Counted from the first letter of the stretch, positions 20,822 to 32,815 are shown. The stretch: DNA of 36,456 nucleotides from Heterostelium multicystogenum (GCA_003667245.1 RCNN01000231.1:1-36456); one strand, 5' to 3'. Program-made: numbers and translations. Notes: generated from the sequence alone by a model not told the origin.

Positions 20822-21640
20822 GAGTGAGTGTGGTGTATAAAAAAATGATCACACACAGATTCACTCTAATATTCCTCTAAAAATTGGTGTGATTTGCTAT
20901 CCTCAAATGATGACATTGTCATGTGCTTTGTATGAGTATGTATGTATGTATTTATGTATGTGAGAAAATGTTATGAGCATCACTCTGTGAAGTGAGGAAT
21001 TAATAAAGTAATGTTTGTTTACATATATACATGTACCATTGTGTGGCATTTATTTCTATTTCTAAACTTAACTTTGAATGATTCAAACATTCTTCTGATA
21101 TTCATTCATTACATATGTAATTTATTTTTATTCTTTCTACTCTTCACCCATCTGATTAGAAAGTGTTTTTAAATATATTCAACGAATACTAACCTGGGGG
21201 AAAAATCTTTATTAAATATATATTATAATTATTATATAATAATAGATAACATCAATCCCTCTTTACTGGTATTAAATGTTTAATTTTAAAAATTTATAGA
21301 TACCACTGTAACTTTCTTCTAAATTCCTCTTATTTTACAGGTTGTATAATGATTTTCTAAATATTGATAAATGATAAGTTAGTGGAAATGTTATCATAGT
21401 TACCTTTCATTGGGGGGCAAACAATGGGTTAGCCCAATCTTAATATATTTATAACTTTCCATTTTTGTCAGATAGTTTATCATCATTTATCAATTATTTC
21501 TCCAGATCACTCCAAACATTTTAGAATCCGTTTATTATAAATTCTAATTAATTAATAAAGGATTTCAATCATTCCTACTTATAATACATATATAATAATA
21601 ATAACATATATTAATATAAACTTAAAACCAATTTATAAGA
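20822..21640. other. Intergenic, AT-rich with small inverted repeats
   Basis: Spacer between the F-box gene and the CBM49 gene. It has a GTAT/GTATTTAT microrepeat at about 20930-20965, ATGATAA/TTATCAT arms near 21370-21398 and an ATTGGG/CCCAAT pair near 21410-21440. No coding signal is evident. Confidence 0.5.
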
Positions 21641-22514
21641 ATGAATATTAGAATACTATTAATTTTATTACTCTCTGTTAATATCTTTAAAACTAATGGA
21701 CAATGTAATTTCTCACAAATTGTCCAACAATATTTTTATAACCAAAGTAATCCCTCAGGAATTACAGTCGGAATACAAGTTGTTATTTCTAAAAATAACG
21801 GAGATGTTTACTTTTTAACTGGAAAATCGCTAAGTGCCTATGGTTTCAGCAATGGCTTAGCCAATACCGATGCATTCATTGGTGTTTCAACTAGAAATGA
21901 ATCTTGTTTAAATGGTATGAATTTATCTCTTGTTAAGAAAAATTGAATTAAACTAATATTCAAAATAATTTGATGTTAAAGGTTACTCACAATCATTTGA
22001 TGTATCTGCTTCAAGAATTACATTTTTCGATGCAAGATCATTTGTGATTTCTCCACTTGGTGAAGTTAAATTCTATGCAAGCCAAACTGGAAATGGATTG
22101 TCGCCAACCTTTTTCAATATTACCACTTGTACTTCGAATATATTACACGGTGTTGACTCCAATGGTGACAGTTATACATTCCATTTGAGAGTTGGAGAAC
22201 TTCCAAGAAAGGTTGGAGACAAATGTAATACAATTTCTGTTTCCAAGTCTATTGCTAGTCAATGGAAAGAAGGTGGAACAACAGATTACTATCAAATTAA
22301 TATAAATTTGACAAACTTTGGTTCCAGTTCAGTAAAGAATCAAGACATAACTGTAAGCTTTGACGACTCTCAAGTAAGAACATTCTGGGGACTTGATAAA
22401 ATTTCGCCAGGTGTCTTCAAATTGCCAGCTTACCAAGCAACACTTGAACCAAATCAAGTTTATACTTGGGGCCTAATAACAACACAATCCAACCCAACAA
22501 TAACAGTCAAATAA
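21641..22514 (+). CDS. Secreted protein with C-terminal CBM49 carbohydrate-binding domain
   Basis: Exons 21641-21914 and 21982-22514 join across intron GTATGA..TTAAAG in frame, giving 268 residues. Residues 1-20 are a clear signal peptide (hydrophobic ILLILLLSVNIF before TNGQ). The middle (about 25-165) is a unique region with scattered cysteines and N-glycosylation sites. The last 90 residues match CBM49: W..GG..DYYQININLTN, ITVSFDD, FWGLDKISPGVFKLP, then YTWGLITTQSNPTITV. CBM49 binds crystalline cellulose. In dictyostelids it occurs in many small non-catalytic secreted proteins of stalk, spore and cyst walls, so a wall or matrix role is inferred. No glycosidase domain is present. The stop is 50 bp from the convergent coronin stop. 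Confidence 0.85.
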
Positions 22515-22564
22515 ATGAATAATGCAAATAGATTTATACTATAGATAAATTATTGATTGATTAT

Positions 22565-23913
22565 TTATTTGTTTTCCAATTCCTTGATTCTGGCATCCTT
22601 CTTTACAATTTCAGACTCTAAGTAAGCAACACGAGTCTTGAGCTTCTCGTACTCGTCACGGAGCTCCTTCTCGGTCTTTGGACCAGCTTGGACTTGGACG
22701 ACTGGCTTGAACTCTTGGACAACCTTCTTTTGGGTGAAACCTGGGGCGAGTGAGCAGGTCTTTGGTTCAGCGTTGGCACCTCCGAGCCAGGCTTGGGCAT
22801 CGAGGACTGGTTCACCAGCGTAGGTGTCTGGGTACAAATCATCTTGGAAGATGTCTGACTTTCTTGGGACACGGAAGCTGATTGGCTCGACGGTGTTGGT
22901 GGTGATCTTGAGGGCACGGGAAATTTCGCACTCTGAGACGTTGACGGCACGCTTTGGAATGAAGCAGATACCACGTTGTGGGTGGCACTCTTGAACTCAG
23001 AGAGGTAGTAGAAGTATGGAGCCTCATTGACCATTTCGTAGTAACGGATGTTACCGTCACCCTTACCGGCCAAGTAGAGCATTGAGTTGTCAGCATCAAA
23101 GAATGGCATCAACAAACCAGAAGCACTGTCAATGGTGCAGGTGGTGAGTGGCTCAGCGAATGAACGTGGATCGAAGATCTTGAACTCACGCTCGGAGGTC
23201 TTGGAGAAACCGCAGGTCAAAACGGTGTCCTTGATGAAGATACCACGAGTGTTCTTGATACCTTGATGGCAGATAGTTTCGTGGGAAATGCTGTTGGAAC
23301 GTGGGTCGAAGAGACGAACCTTCTTGTCCTTGCAGGTTGACATCAATTGGGAACCGTTGGCGTTCCACTCAACTGAGAGAATGATATCGGTGTGACCGGC
23401 ATCGAGGGAGGTCAAGGTCTTACCAGCTTCAACATCCCAGGTCTTGACGGCAAAGTCACCAGATGAGGTGGCCAAGACGTTGTTGGCGACTGGGTTGAAT
23501 TGACAGGTACCGACCTTACGCTTGTGACCAGAGAGGGTTTGGAGTGGCTCAGTGATGGTCTCAGTGAGTCCGTTTTCTGGAATACCCCAAATCATGGTGT
23601 TGCAATCCTCAGAGACAGAGCAAACCAAGTTCTCGTTGAATGGATGGAAAGCAATATCCAAGACGGCGGATTTGTGACCGGCGAACAATGGAGTGTTGGC
23701 TTGGGTCATCTTACCTTGTTGGTCATAGTTGATGACGGCGAATGAAACCACCTCCTCCGGCATCCCAGATGACACCAAAGTATTTAGTATTGGCGGCGAT
23801 ATAGTTTGAATCCAAGCAGATTTGGTTACCTTGAGATTTTGGTAACATTCCTCCTTCTTGGCTTGTTGACCAAATACGTGACGATATTTAGATGAACGGA
23901 CGACCTTGGACAT
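22565..23913 (-). CDS. corA: Coronin A (WD-repeat actin-binding protein)
   Basis: Very close to D. discoideum coronin: starts MSKVVRSSKYRHVFG, has the DUF1899 region, WD units (GHKSAVLDIAFHPFNENLV, LSGHKRKVGTCQFNPVANN, AGHTDIILSVEWN), the second coronin block (DSASGLLMPFFDADNSMLYL, GKGDGNIRYYE), the FRVPRKSDIFQDDLYPDTY stretch and a C-terminal coiled coil (KELRDEYEKLKTRVAYLES). Coronin binds F-actin and Arp2/3 at the cortex, supporting motility, phagocytosis and cytokinesis. The gene is a single exon of about 449 residues after three single-base corrections: near 23812 (one C short on the plus strand), in the A3 at 23745-23747 (one extra) and near 22978 (one short). Such slips in an otherwise well-conserved gene are best read as sequence errors. 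Higher GC here fits strong expression. Confidence 0.96.
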
Positions 23914-25695
23914 CTTTTGTTACTATTATTAACTAAAGTCTAAGATAAATTACTATTATCAAGGTACAATATTAATATTAGTAATTTGATGTTAGAATTC
24001 TATTTGGATTTGGATTTGAGAATTTGGATTTGAATATTGTTTGGGTGTGCTGCTGGCTGGAAAGTTGGTGAAAGAAAAAAGTGAAATTTTTTATTTTTTG
24101 ATGGTGACTGTGATTTTGATGGTTGATGCAACTGGGTGATGTTGGGTTTATAAGAACGAGTTAAGTGTAAATTTGATTAACTAGGGGTTTGCGCTTAGGT
24201 TAAGTTGGGTGTACTTTTTTTTTTTTTTTTTTGATTGAAAAAACAGATAATATTATTTATAATAGTATTGTATGATATTATTGATATTATTATTATTATT
24301 ATTACTAGAATTTGAAGGATAATATTGATCATCATATGGATAAGTTGTTGAAAATGAAGTTCATCTTTTTTGTAATTTGTATGAATCCAAATCGATTGAT
24401 TGATCAATGAGATATTTGATTGTAAGATGTTGATGAAGTTTACCTACCAATTAATATATATAAAAAGAAAAGAAAAAAGATAAAATTACAAGGAGGAAAT
24501 GAAAGTTATAATAGTACAAAAGGTAAAGAGGAAGAACTGATGAAATTTAACTATTTTAATGTATGCATAGTGGTTCTGCACTGTCCACTGGAATATAAAT
24601 AAAAATCAAAAAAAAAAAAAATTTGGTCAAACCCATTTTTTGATTATTTTCAGGCACTGAATTACTTGGCTTAAGCCATAGCCACTAAAAATGGGATTTT
24701 TTTTTTATCACCAAAATTTATTAATATTTATTACTACTTTTTGAGCAGTGATGAAACAACAACCACTGATTATTATTGTAGTCACTTAAATTAACCATCA
24801 TAATAATATCAAATGGTTTTTGTTTTGAACTTCAAAATTTCATTGAAATAATATTACTTCAAACAACTGTGGATTGGAAAGGCACCAAAATATTAAGAAA
24901 AATAAAAGTTTAGTTTACTAGTAAACAGTCAATCTAACTCATCACCTCTCCATGTTTCATCATTACATGAAAATGATGTAATCTTTTATCTGAGATCATT
25001 CAACTCTTGTATTATTATTATTAAATTATTATTAAATTCATTTAAAATCACTCTAAACTTCTTGTTATTTGTTTGTTCATTAGTTAGTTAGTGAAACTCA
25101 TCCATTGTGACTTCCGAAAGGTGAGGTTTGGTGTATGTGAACTTCCACTTGTGAGTTAGATCTTGTAAACTGACACGCCAGGTTTGTTATCATGTTGTTT
25201 TTTCAATGACCTGAATTGATTGCATTGCTGCTTGAACATGTTGAAGCTTGTACAAATTTGGTTGGTTTTTTATTTGTTATTTTTATTTTATTTACTACAA
25301 TGCATTATGCTATAGTTTGATTGGTGGGTGTTGTTGTTGGTGAGGGTGACGTGAGGTGAAAATGAGTACTAAATATTATATAATCGATTACTATTATTTG
25401 ATTGGTTAACTATATTACTAATGGTTGATAGAATTTTGACTTTATGATTGTCTATCGCTGATTAAATGGAGTTTGGTTTGACTTAAATCTCTGTAACAAT
25501 TGGTGATGTCGATGGTTGCTTCAACATCTTCCATATGCTGTTGCTCTGTGCTATATTGTGCATTGCATTATCGTATTGTAAAGCTGTTTCTTCCTGTGTG
25601 ATTATCATCTATCCATAGATCCAGTATAACAAGCGAATCGAATCATAAAGTTTGAATCTTCTATTTAATATTTATATATATAGGTAGCAATCTGT
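23914..25695. other. Long intergenic region upstream of coronin
   Basis: Nearly 1.8 kb with no credible gene. The proximal 300 bp hold GGATTTG-type repeats (24000-24035) and a T18 run (about 24215), probably the coronin promoter. Further out are A/T runs, an AGTGG/CCACT hairpin near 24568-24590 and an ATTACAT/ATGTAAT inverted repeat near 24965-24990. The segment 25100-25560 is slightly less AT-rich but all frames are closed. It could hold an ncRNA, but nothing specific is visible. Confidence 0.5.
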
Positions 25696-25986
25696 TTAGT
25701 GCTTCTTTTCCAAGACTTCGTGGGTGACATCGATGTCGTAACCTGGCCAATAACCAACAATAGAGTTCTTTCCAACGACTTCACCAGCGTAGAAGAGACC
25801 AGCCATACCAGCGACGGTACCAGCAACACGCTTGGCATCACCAACGGTGATTTCAGCTGGTGCCTTGAGCTTTGAGATGAACAATTGAGTGTCAGCCTTG
25901 ATGATAGCTGAGGTGTAACGTGACTTCAAGTAGTTCCAAACATTGGCACCGAACTCGTAGAATTGTGGTTGTGATACGTTCTTCAT
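25696..25986 (-). CDS. Mitochondrial F1Fo-ATP synthase subunit g
   Basis: Single exon, 96 residues, matching the short subunit g family (ATP5MG/Atp20). The diagnostic C-terminal membrane helix with its GxxxG-type face is present: TVGDAKRVAGTVAGMAGLFYAGEVVGKNSIVGY, which parallels the family ending (..FYVGEIIGKRGIIGY). The N-terminal half (NVWNYLKSRYTSAIIKADTQ) is the amphipathic matrix part. Subunit g sits at the Fo dimer interface in the inner membrane and supports cristae shape. A short extra tail (WPGYDIDVTHEVLEKKH) goes beyond the animal protein. No cleavable presequence is evident, as is usual for this subunit. GC is high as for an abundantly expressed gene, and the frame is intact. Confidence 0.85.
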   Translation of the reverse strand: MKNVSQPQFYEFGANVWNYLKSRYTSAIIKADTQLFISKLKAPAEITVGDAKRVAGTVAGMAGLFYAGEVVGKNSIVGYWPGYDIDVTHEVLEKKH

Positions 25987-27066
25987 CTTTCTTTAAATCT
26001 GTACTAGTAGGTTATTCGTATTATTAATTTTTAATAAATCAGTGCCAATATGATTTTTAATGTCTGTGATTGAAAAAAACAAAAAACAAAAATTAATAAT
26101 ATTGCGTAAAAATTATGAAAAACAAAAAAAAATCATATGATTCGATTTGAACTTCGTCAACTAATCATTACCTCCTGGAGCTGTAGTAGTTGGACTCAAC
26201 TTAACATATTTTTAATAATATATAGTTTATCTCAATTTAGACTTGTGCAGAAGGTTTGTTACTATCTATCACAATAGTATCATCTAGATTTCTATACATT
26301 GTGATAAGTAAATATAATTTGTTATGTTCTTCTTGGTTTTCGAGAAGAGAATATGATATAGTTCATGAAGTTTCAATTCTAGATATATAGTATGAAATTC
26401 TGTGCAATGGTCATTGTGCCAGTTGCCTACTTGGCTATGGGTTGTATTTTTGACTTGGAATTTCATAAGATAGAAAACTATAAAGAAAATTTAATATCTT
26501 TTAAGGATCATCGGAAGTTGTTTGAAAAATGGTAAATTTTGTGGTGTCAGAATCTTTTCATCATTGTCAATAAATAAATGATTGATTAAAATACAACACT
26601 ACGAAAGGGAATTCTCATCAGAAAATTCCGATCTAAAAAATGAAAAACATAAATAATAAATTGATTAAAAAAATAACATAAAACAAGAAATCATACCAAG
26701 TCACTGCAAAACCCCCACATTGCAACTCTGAAACCTCTTTACTTTACTGGCATATTATATAAATTGTTGTCAGTCATTCACCACCAAAAAACTTTACCAG
26801 CCAAATCAGTAACATTCAATTTAAACATCAGAGCAGCAGCAGTATCAGCAACAACAACAACAACAGCATCAGGTGTGAGATATAAACTACCACATTTCAG
26901 TTTATTTATTTATTTATTTGTTTATTTATTTATTAATTATTGTTTAGTTGTTTGTGTTCAACAAGAGTAAAGTGGTAGTATTATATTATATTACTTCATT
27001 GTTTTGTTAAAGCAACTTGATTAGTTGGTTGTTCGATTTCTTATTATTATTGTTTGTATATAGAAA
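25987..27066. other. Intergenic, divergent promoters of ATP synthase g and the Slob-like gene
   Basis: AT-rich with runs of A. A TATATAAA box near 26755-26763 sits about 305 bp before the next ATG. The stretch that follows has a (AAC)n/CAGCAG tract (26835-26870) and a TTTA repeat (26900-26940), which look like a long 5' UTR. No open gene is supported. Confidence 0.45.
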
Positions 27067-29114
27067 ATGGAAGAATGGGTTATTATCTTGTTTGGTGCAG
27101 CCGGAGGTATTGTAGTGATTGCAATCATTGCCACTGTTGCATATTGTGTTGCAGCTAGCAAGTAAGTAAACGAGTAGAAATTCAATTCATCTAGATGACA
27201 TCATTGATTGACCAATTGGGCGGCTCTTGCAAATTTATAGGCGATCAGAAGAATATGAGCCACTCGAGAAAGGAAATGTTTTTGTTTATGAAAGGGATAA
27301 TTCTCAAACAAATTAAAGGTTCGTAAGCACAGTCAGTCCCGCACACCACAGCAACAATATCCAAATGTTGTTGTTGTGTTTTGGTTTTTTTATTTTCGAA
27401 TATCAAGTATTGAAATCTTGCTAACTCACATCTACATGTATGATATTTCCAATTTCAGAGGATACAATTATGATGAATGCAAGATTTTATTTAAGATCGA
27501 CTATATACACATTGGATAAACAGTTGCCAAATTTTTGGATCCAGACCAGATAAGAACTACTTCTCTGTTGTTGGAACATCGGTCGCCAAGAATGAGGGCG
27601 AGAGAGTCATGTCTATGATTCCAGTATCAAAAGAACTGGCCAATCCCACTATCAACTGAACAGGGTCGACAAACCTACCGTACCATCATTAAATCAATGG
27701 AGGTAAGACATGATCCAGATCATTTCAATGCTATTCACTTTTGTTCAAATACTTACCAATTCTTCTCCAAAGCTTCACCCATTTATTTGCGTTCCATTGC
27801 TAGTTGATTTCATACCAGATAAACATCTTGCTGTTTCAGTTCGACCATTTTACCCAAAAGGATCACTGAGAGACTACATTCACCAATCGAAGCCAAAGAA
27901 TAGATATCAAAGATAAATACATACAGCAATTCCAATTGAATGATAAGTTGATTTCAAAGTTTGGAAGACAGATTCTCGAGGCACTCATGTTTTTTGAAAT
28001 ATCACAATATGCCATACTATCACTTGAACGCATCCAACATTCTGTTGGATGATACCAACTGTTTTGTAAGTAGCAGTCCACGACTATCTCTTTTTTAATA
28101 ATGGCGTCACTAATGTTGTAAAATATTATTCAGAGTAAGTGATTATGAGAATGCATTTTTAGGATTGAAGCCTAGATTTTCCAAATTCTTGTCCTCTTTT
28201 GCTGAGAAGTTGGATCCAGAGGTTTTTGAGTTTTTGGATGTATATTGTATGAAATGGGATGTGGATATGAAATGGAGTCTCCATCAGTCATTGAACAAAT
28301 TGGAATTCCAAACCACTGCCATCCAGAGGTCAAGAAAATCCTAGAATCTATTTTCAAACCATGGTATGGTAATCCACCAACTTTGGAAGAGTTAGCCAAG
28401 TTAAGTTTCTTCTCTGAGTGGAAATTTAAGAATTTACCAATTCAAAGAGTATGTAGTTATTTGCCATTGTTCCAGAGTAAATCATAGGACGACCGTAGGT
28501 CTAATTAATTGATTTTAGGTTACTTTTACAACAAGAGAAAAAGATATGATAGAACGCAGTAAATAAGTTAAACAAAGCACACATTACACAGCAGAAGGCA
28601 GAGAATGTTCCTTCAATGAAAACTTTAAAGAAGCAAAAGAAGAGAAAGACTTTGACATTTGTACCCATTGAGGTTTCACTTAATCCTACTTCCAGTGGAA
28701 ACACTAGTGTCCCCTCTTTTTCATCGTCGATGAGCGCCAGCAATCTATCGAACACATTCAATTCATCAATGTCTTCTTCTTACAGCACCAACCATCATTA
28801 TCATCACAACAGTCATATAATAATCTAAGTAGTTCATATCAATCGACCTCAAATACCCCAAGCAATACTGTATCAAAGAGTGCATCTTATCAGCCAACAA
28901 CATCTTCGGCTCCTTCCTCAGCACCACCACCCCCACCACACCACCCGCTCCAAAGGCACCGCCCCCACCTTCAGCACCAGCCCCACCACCCCCACCACCT
29001 TCAAGCGGTGGTGGCGGAGGAAGTCGTGCAGGTCTACTCAGTTCTATCGAAGGATTTAAAGCAGGTTCACTTAAAAAGACCAAAACAAGAGACAGAAGTG
29101 CACCAAGAGTATAA
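27067..29114 (+). CDS. slob: Slob/PXK-type membrane pseudokinase with WH2 tail
   Basis: The first exon, 27067-27161, encodes an N-terminal membrane helix (EEWVIILFGAAGGIVVIAII). It splices (GTAAGT..TTATAG, 27162-27240) to KRSEEYEPLEKGNVFVYE. Further exons continue in several frames: KNYFSVVGTSVAKNEGERV, HPFICVPLLVDFIPDKH, FYPKGSLRDYIHQS, LISKFGRQILEALMFFE, HLNASNILLDD, VSDYENAFLGLKPRF, YEMGCGYEMESPSVIEQIG, PPTLEELAKLSFFSEW. The catalytic HRD is replaced by HLN and DFG by DYE, so it should be inactive. A Ser-rich linker, a polyproline run and a WH2-like actin-binding motif (AGLLSSIEGFKAGSLKK) end at TAA 29112. This is the PXK/Slob layout. Many single-base slips occur, for example T5 at 28231-28235. 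A stop at 27314 could instead end a separate 56-residue protein. Confidence 0.72.
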
Positions 29115-29385
29115 TAAAATTACAACAATAAACTAATTAGTATTTAAATATATAAAGGTAATTCGACCCATCACTAGTAATATAAATTTAACATGGTACT
29201 GGGAGCAATGATGTCAAAGTGGGAGCAGAAGAAACAACTAGGATCCAATTTCCATGGGAGTTTTCAGGAACCTTACTGGTAGGAATGGAAACTCCAAGTA
29301 TTATTAGTGTAGATTTTTACTTTTTGAATATAAAGAGATATTTATTTAAATATATAATACAAAATTAATTGATTGAAAAATAGTT
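29115..29385. other. Short convergent spacer
   Basis: Between the Slob-like gene and the YPPQ/CxxC gene. A plus-strand frame of about 55 codons (29192-29360) is open but lacks a start codon and known motifs. Nothing else is visible. Confidence 0.4.
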
Positions 29386-29871
29386 TTATAAAATTGTGCA
29401 ACATCCTGGAGCATTTGGATCGTATGTTTTGGACACCGGTACCCTTGCAGTGGAAACATTTTTCTCTACCTTTACCATTGCAATGGAAACAATCAGAATT
29501 CATCTGAAAGAACATTAGAAATAAAGAACATTTTTAACATTGTAATTTATATTAGATTACTTACTCTACCATGTCCTCTTCCTGAACCCTTGCAGAAGAA
29601 ACATTGTACGTGACCATCACCTCTGCAGTGGAAACATTCTCTGGTTGCTAATTGTGGAGGTGGTGGTGCTTGGTTAGCTGGTTGTGGTGGATATGCATTT
29701 TGAGGTGGATAGGTTTTGTGGAGGATAGCCTTGTTGAGGTGGATAAGCTTGTGGAGGATAACCTTGTTGAGGTGGATAAGCTTGTTGATTATATACAGGT
29801 GCTGAGTAATCATTGTAGTTTTGTTGTGGTGGAATATTTGTTTGTTGAGGTGGGAATGAATCTTGTGCCAT
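29386..29871 (-). CDS. YPPQ-repeat protein with four CxxCxGxG knuckles
   Basis: Exons are 29565-29871 and 29386-29503, with intron 29504-29564 (GTAAGT..TTTCAG) in phase. The N-terminal half is a proline/glutamine-rich run of QAYPPQQGYPPQ units, an XYPPX-type disordered domain. The C-terminal half has four DnaJ-type zinc knuckles: CFHCRGDG, CFFCKGSG, then CFHCNGKG and CFHCKGTG after the splice. There is no J domain. The last residues depend on one uncertain base: one frame gives YDPNAPGCCTIL, whose end (CTIL) would be a CaaX-type prenylation signal; the other gives a longer tail. A one-base slip also lies in the YPPQ run near 29715. The function is unknown; a small zinc-binding adaptor is a guess. 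Confidence 0.72.
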
Positions 29872-30974
29872 TTATATATTATATATTTATTAGAATAAAA
29901 ATTAAAGTATTTTTATATTTGTATTTGTATTTATATTTATATTTGTATGTTGATTTTACTAAAAACTGGTGGTGGACTCCAGTTTTTATAAGTAGAAAAC
30001 CTGTTGGAGAAAATGAGGGAACCAATTTTGTTTCTTTGGATCCAAAAACGAATTTGGCAGAAATCTTTAAAAATTAAACACTTTTCTTGATTATTGAAAA
30101 CAATCACTAATTCCTCAGAAACACTAAATCACCAAATTGTTTTTTTTCAAATTTTAAGGGTATGACTCTTGAAAACTTAAAAAGATTCCATTGATTTACG
30201 AGTTTTGCAAATTTTCAAAATGAGGGTACATTTTTTTTAACTTTTGACTTGTCCCTGATTTGGATGTGAACCAATATTTCGCAATTGTTGTCTCAGGAGA
30301 TTGGCCTTGTTCCTATGCCTTTATCAGGAGTCTATTCATTGTCTTCACCATGTCCCAGGTTTTCATGTTTTGTGAGTCGATTGTGGCAGGAGTCTCAGGG
30401 TTTGTGTGAGCAGTACCCTTGTTGACCACATATTATCTTATCAATGATTTTCTCCCTCTAATTATTTATTTATTTTCCGTTGAATGCAATCAGTCCAGCA
30501 CTGAAGCTTTTAAATTTGTCTTAATTTTTAGTTTTTCGTTCCACAAATTCTCAGCCAAGGAACTCAGTTAGTTATTGTTACTTTTTTCCTGAGTTTTAAT
30601 TAATTAATTCCATTAAAATGTAAAAATAAATGTAATAATATTTAAAATCCAAGAAAATCTTTTCAAAATTATAATTTGTTTTTTCGAAAATCATCTTGAA
30701 ATGGACTTAAGACTCACGAAAACTAACGGAACTCACAGGTCAAAAAGTTAACACACACCAAACTAACTAACTGGAACTAAGACAAAATTAAAAAGACCAA
30801 TTTATAAACATTTAAATCTATTTAATATAAAAATTAGTTTATAGATTAGAGTTTAATTAAGGAAAGTATCCATCCTCAAATTTGTCCAACAGCATTTCAA
30901 GTATTATTGGTTTACTATTATTACAACAAAAATATTTCAGATTTATTTTTTAGATATAGAGCAAAATATTAATA
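29872..30974. other. Intergenic with a coding-like relic
   Basis: Mostly AT-rich. The stretch 30230-30440 is clearly less AT-rich. On the minus strand one frame reads VNKGTAHTNPETPATIDSQ, then MKTWDMVKTMNRLLIKA, a stop, then EQGQSPETTIAKYWFTSKSG, which has the texture of real protein. It has no start and an internal stop, so a decayed gene or transposon piece is likely. Confidence 0.35.
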
Positions 30975-32671
30975 TTAATTACGTTTGGTGAGGTCCCATA
31001 GGTTTTCTTTAATCAAATATTTAACTCTTTGGTTTGAGATGGGATCAACCATAAAAAGTTCATTGGGTTGTGTTTTAAAATGAATTAAGTAAAATTTAAA
31101 AAAGAAAAGATTCGCACTCTGTAAGTTAATGCATTCTTTGGTAGTGACATTGTAAGACATGAAGAAAGTTCCCATGCCTATTTTACCAAAGATGTATATC
31201 AAGTGATTGACCATGACGGCGGCATCGACTGAATCGATTTTATCCAGATCTAAACATTTAGTATGATTTTGGGTGTCAAGATCGATTTGTCTGATTGATT
31301 TGTATGGTGCCTTGTCTTGCTTCGATAACCATTGTTTGACACGGACATAGAATCCTCCAACAAGATAAATGATACGATTGTAGACAAATGAATAGGAATT
31401 TAGGTCACCATTTTGAATATCTTTCGTTAAATTAGAGTACTCTGAAAAATGACGAGATTTTGTGTCAAAGCAGATTATTGAGTTTCTGACAGAGAGGTGC
31501 TGATCGGTAGTTCCACCAATAAAATAGATTTTTTCATCTGATTGATCATAGCAAGCAGATATTTCAGGAAGTAAATACATGGATTGGCCAGTATGGATTA
31601 TATTTTTTGTGCTGTAGTCGTAGAGAAAGGAATCTACCCACATCATAGATGAATAAATAATCACGAACAAGGAATAGGATACCCCAAAAATTCTTGAGGG
31701 AGAGGGAAGGGTCTCTTTGGGAGGTCGTCCCAATAAAAGTAGTTCAGTTTTTCATTGAAATAGCATCTCTTCAAATTGCCAGAGGTTTCAATGTATCTAG
31801 ATTCTCTATATTCACTCAACTATCAATCCATTCATTAGTATAATTAGATTTAGATTTTGAGTTAGACTTACTTCGGAGGGTGTGGTAAGATTTAATGTAT
31901 TGATTATTTCCTTGAGGAAGTTGATTTGATTTTCTAATTGGCCTGACGTAATATGAAGTTTTTCAAAGGTTTGGTACTCGTGGCTTTGATATTTCCAAAC
32001 CAATTGCTCTGGAGTTAGATTGTTGTAGTTCATTTCATCAATGGGAGTGACTACTTGGTGGCTAGCAGATATGTCTTGCTCTTCTTTAAGGTATCCCATC
32101 CAAAGTTTTTCCATATTATGAGTAAGAAGTTGTTGTTTCTGGTAGATTTTCTTCCCTTTTAAGCCAATTGATGATGATAGAGAGACTTGAATACTCTTTA
32201 ATTGCCTTTTTGATGGATTGATGTATATCGTTATTCTTTTTTGTAAAGGGTTCTATCAACTTACGCTCTCTACTCATGAGAGCCTCGTGTAATAACCTAA
32301 AGTTATTTGAGATGGTTTCTATGTATTGGAGATTTGTCTCTATAATAGATACCATCTTATCGACATATTCTGAAAGAAACTCTTGTCTCTCCAAATACAT
32401 AACTCCATAGACTTGTTTCTTACTTTTGTTGGCTTCGGAAACAGCATCGTAGTTCTTAATTTGGTCAGAGATAAAATCCTCTAAACTTTTAACGTTTTTA
32501 ATGTGATCGGGTTCCCGATGATCAGAAAGTGCTAAGTTAGCACATATTTGTTTCCTACAATTTTCATGGAAACAAAAATATGAGATGGTACCACCGTGAT
32601 TTAAACAAAGTTTTGTATGGGTCTCCAATTTGACTTTCACAGTCCTTTTTAACTTTCTGTCTATCTGTCAT
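30975..32671 (-). CDS. B-box zinc-finger, coiled-coil, kelch-like protein
   Basis: Exon 1 is 31872-32671 and exon 2 is 30975-31819, with intron GTAAGT..TTGATAG. A B-box zinc finger occupies about residues 20-56 (CLNH, YFCFHENC, KQIC, then SDHREPDH). A long helical coiled-coil region follows (about 60-270, for example YVDKMVSIIETNLQYIETISN). The C-terminal half looks like kelch or beta-propeller blades (DEKIYFIGGTTDQH, NRIIYLVGGFY, NHLIYIFGKIG). This B-box/coiled-coil/kelch order is a dictyostelid family with no established biochemical role. The frame is broken by single-base slips at 32646-32650, 32147-32150 and 31686-31690, all in A/T runs. Correcting them restores one protein of roughly 545 residues starting MTDRQKVK. 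Confidence 0.75.
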
Positions 32672-32815
32672 TTAACAAGTAATCCAGCTAAAACTAAACA
32701 ATTGGGTTAGTTTTGTTTTTTTTGATCAAAAACAATAAAAACAATCAAAAAGTAAAAAAAAACAATCAAAAATAGAAATTAAATTTTTTAGTTATAGAAA
32801 CTTCTTTTTTTAATT

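Noticed and set aside
22839..23745. Additional frames across coronin on both strands
   Set aside because: They overlap the well-recognised coronin coding sequence and lack family similarity.
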